Source: Pseudonocardiaceae bacterium YIM PH 21723 | GTDB taxonomy: Bacteria; Actinomycetota; Actinomycetes; Mycobacteriales; Pseudonocardiaceae | DNA length: 64,000 bases | NCBI GenBank assembly: GCA_003600225.1 | Contig: QZFT01000039.1 | Span: 1 to 64,000, forward strand | Direction of reading: 5' to 3' | Shown: in pieces, positions 62,032 through 64,000 of the stretch | How positions within the stretch are numbered: the stretch's first letter is position 1 | Layout of the letters: every line of letters begins with the position of its first letter | Position numbers and translations under genes: made by a program | The notes under the pieces: generated by a model | What the model was told of the DNA's origin: nothing | Databases searched by the model: none | Seen by the model: only the letters and a program-made list of their open reading frames with translations

Positions 62032-64000
62032 CTATGCGTCAATCGCGTCTTGGTCGACCCGGGAGGCGGATTCCACCAGCCAGTTACGGCGCGGCTCCAC
62101 TTTCTCCCCCATCAACAGCTCCAGCGCGCCCTCGGCGGCTTCCACGTCATCCATGGTGATCCGCCGGACCGACCGGGTCGCCGGGTTCATCGTGGTGTCC
62201 CACAACTCGTCCGCGTCCATCTCGCCAAGACCCTTGAACCGGGGCACCGGCTTCACGATCTGCTTGCCCGCCTTCTCCAGCCGGGCGACCGTGGTCTCCA
62301 TCTCCTTCTGGGTGAAGGTGAAGATGGTCTCCGAGCCGCGGCCCTTGGTGACCACCTTGTGCAGCGGCGGCATCGCGGCGAACAATCGTCCGTCCTCGAT
62401 GACCGGCCGCATGTACTTGGCGAACAAGGTGATCAGCAGCGTTCGGATGTGTGAACCGTCCACATCGGCGTCGGCCATCAGGATCACCCGGCCGTAGCGC
62501 ATGGTGCTCAGGTCGAAGGTGCGGCCGCTGCCTGCGCCGAGTACCTGCACGATGGACGCGATCTCCGCGTTGCGCAGGGTGTCGGCCAGGTTGGCCTTCT
62601 GCACGTTGAGGATCTTGCCGCGCAGCGGGAGCAGCGCCTGGTACTCGGAAACCCGTGCCATCCGGGCGGATCCGAGCGCGCTGTCACCCTCAACCAGGAA
62701 CAGCTCGCTGCGCGAGATGCCGGTGCTGCGACAGTCCACCAGCTTCGGCGGCATGGCCGCGCCTTCGAGGGCGGTCTTGCGCCGGGCGGCGTCCTTCTGC
62801 TGCTTCTGGGTCAGTCGCACCCGGGCGGCGTCGACCACCTTCTGCAGCACGATCTTGGCCTCGGACTTGGTCTTCCGGTCCTCGGTCCACGCCTTCACGT
62901 GCTGTTCCACAATGGACTGGATCACCTTGGTGATACCCGCCGTGGACAGCTCGTCCTTGGTCTGCGAGGTGAACTGCGGCTCCGGGATCCGCACGTGGAT
63001 CACCGCCGTCATGCCCTCGGACACGTCGTCCAGGGTGGGCGGATCCTCCTTGGGCTTGAGCAGGCCGCGGGTCTTGCCGATGGCGTCCTGCACCGCCTTC
63101 AGCACCGCGCGGTCGAAGCCGCGCTTGTGCGTGCCGCCGTGCACGTTGCGGATGGTGTTGGTGAAGCACTCGACGGTGCGCTCGTAACCGGTTCCCCAGC
63201 GCAACGCCACCTCGACCTCGGCCCGGCGCTCCACTTTGGACTGCATGACACCGTTGGCATCGGCGGCGTTCTCCCGGTAGACGCCCTCACCGGTGGCCAT
63301 GATCGTCATGGACACCGGCTTGTCGCTGGCGGGGGCCAGGAAATCGACCATGTCCACCAGCCCCTTGGGGTAGTGGAAGGTCTCGTCGGCGATCTCGCCG
63401 CCGGTGCAGTCGCGCAGCACGTAGGTCAGGCCGGGCACCAGGAACGCGGTGTTGCGCAGCTTGGCGCGCACCAGATCCACGTTCAGCACGGCGCCGTTCT
63501 CGAAGTACCGGACGTCGTACCAGTACCGGATCGAGGTGCCGCTGGACTCGCCGCGCTTCATCTTGCCGACGATGTTCAGCCCGCTCTGCCGGGTGAACTT
63601 GGCCTTCGGGCCCGGACCGTCGAACACCCCGGAAACGCCGTGGGCGAAGGAGATCTGGTGCACCTTGCCGTCGCGCTTCACGGTGACGTCGAACCGCAGC
63701 GAGAGCGCGTTCACCGCTGAAGCGCCGACGCCGTGCAGCCCGCCGGAGGTCTTGTAACCGGAACCGCCGAACTTGCCACCCGCGTGCAGCCGGGTGAGCA
63801 CTAGTTCCACACCGGACAACCCGGATTTGGAGTGCACATCGGTCGGAATGCCGCGGCCGTCGTCGTCCACCTGCACGCTGCCATCCGCGTGCAGCGTGAC
63901 GATCACCTTGCCCGCGTGGCCGGCGACTCCCTCATCGGTGGAGTTGTCGACGATCTCGGCGAACAGGTGGTTGATACCCCGGCTATCGGTGGACCCGATG
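62032..64000 (-). CDS. parE: DNA topoisomerase (ATP-hydrolysing) subunit B, ParE type, cut by window edge
   Basis: The last 656 residues of the ATPase subunit; the start lies beyond base 64000. Visible motifs: IGSTDSRGINHLFAEIVDNSTDE (ATP-binding Asn), VDDDGRGIPTD, the lid GGLHGVGASAVNAL, the Toprim Glu in EGDSALGSARMARV with LLPLRGKILNV, and the metal-binding DADVDGSHIRTLL. The protein pairs with ParC, whose gene follows 14 bp downstream. Together they decatenate chromosomes. The first residues read from 63999 downward and are in frame with the Met at 63906, which is internal and not the start. Confidence 0.92.
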   Translation of the reverse strand, partial: IGSTDSRGINHLFAEIVDNSTDEGVAGHAGKVIVTLHADGSVQVDDDGRGIPTDVHSKSGLSGVELVLTRLHAGGKFGGSGYKTSGGLHGVGASAVNALSLRFDVTVKRDGKVHQISFAHGVSGVFDGPGPKAKFTRQSGLNIVGKMKRGESSGTSIRYWYDVRYFENGAVLNVDLVRAKLRNTAFLVPGLTYVLRDCTGGEIADETFHYPKGLVDMVDFLAPASDKPVSMTIMATGEGVYRENAADANGVMQSKVERRAEVEVALRWGTGYERTVECFTNTIRNVHGGTHKRGFDRAVLKAVQDAIGKTRGLLKPKEDPPTLDDVSEGMTAVIHVRIPEPQFTSQTKDELSTAGITKVIQSIVEQHVKAWTEDRKTKSEAKIVLQKVVDAARVRLTQKQQKDAARRKTALEGAAMPPKLVDCRSTGISRSELFLVEGDSALGSARMARVSEYQALLPLRGKILNVQKANLADTLRNAEIASIVQVLGAGSGRTFDLSTMRYGRVILMADADVDGSHIRTLLITLFAKYMRPVIEDGRLFAAMPPLHKVVTKGRGSETIFTFTQKEMETTVARLEKAGKQIVKPVPRFKGLGEMDADELWDTTMNPATRSVRRITMDDVEAAEGALELLMGEKVEPRRNWLVESASRVDQDAIDA

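Noticed and set aside
59552-62497. 981-codon open frame on the plus strand across parC/parE
   Set aside because: Antisense shadow caused by high third-position GC in parC and parE; no plausible start or domain.

Overview
This 64 kb window is high-GC, gene-dense actinobacterial DNA. Frequent ATGA/GTGA start-stop overlaps, many GTG starts, F420-type, ANTAR, MPT70/DipZ-like and GH19 genes all point to Actinomycetia. A Pseudonocardiaceae-like host (Amycolatopsis or a relative) is my inference, partly from an intergenic GAAGGACGCCTTC-type palindrome; it is not proven. No rRNA, tRNA, CRISPR array, intact insertion sequence or prophage was recognised.

Region 1 (1-22,600) looks like an accessory stress and redox block: a large-subunit catalase (cut by the left edge), a FAD-Rieske oxidoreductase coupled to a DUF4383 membrane protein, two SRPBCC proteins, a zinc alcohol dehydrogenase coupled to an SDR, two GAF/ANTAR regulators (one internally shortened), stand-alone transaldolase and transketolase genes, a phytoene-desaturase-like oxidoreductase, an NDH-2-like protein, an F420-type oxidoreductase, a PRC-barrel/DUF2382 protein, a FUSC transporter, a fluoroacetate-dehalogenase-like hydrolase, a STAS protein and a glycosyltransferase.

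Region 2 (22,600-25,900) carries a scar: a secreted VOC-like gene has lost its 3' half and is joined to the tail of an unrelated helix-turn-helix gene. Next come an isochorismatase-family gene, an ABM-hydrolase fusion gene and a MarR gene around an operator-rich divergent promoter.

Region 3 (25,900-41,140) is the metabolic centre. xdhABC encodes a xanthine dehydrogenase with its purine-binding residues intact. An NCS1 transporter with a metal-knuckle tail follows, convergently. Then comes a seven-gene catabolic operon headed by an XRE-cupin regulator: MFS permease, FAD oxidoreductase, CoA transferase, crotonase, DapA-type lyase/aldolase, SDR, aldehyde dehydrogenase. The xdhA and regulator promoters are 47/55 identical and share two inverted repeats, so the two units look like one regulon for an unidentified substrate.

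Region 4 (41,140-53,100) includes a two-gene unit of a CBS-HEPN protein and a helicase-like protein that has lost its ATPase motifs (a candidate undescribed RNase system), an OhrR-type regulator divergent from an esterase, a chitinase behind a DasR-type site, a purine nucleoside permease-like protein on a probable leaderless transcript, a large SWIM-SNF2 helicase, and a 2H phosphoesterase gene broken by one in-frame TGA.

Region 5 (53,100-64,000) has a fasciclin lipoprotein divergent from dipZ and trxA (as in the mycobacterial mpt83-dipZ-mpt70 locus), an MFS/TetR pair, small secreted and Cys-rich proteins, an SgcJ/EcaC-like gene behind a MerR-type promoter, and parC and parE (the latter cut by the right edge).
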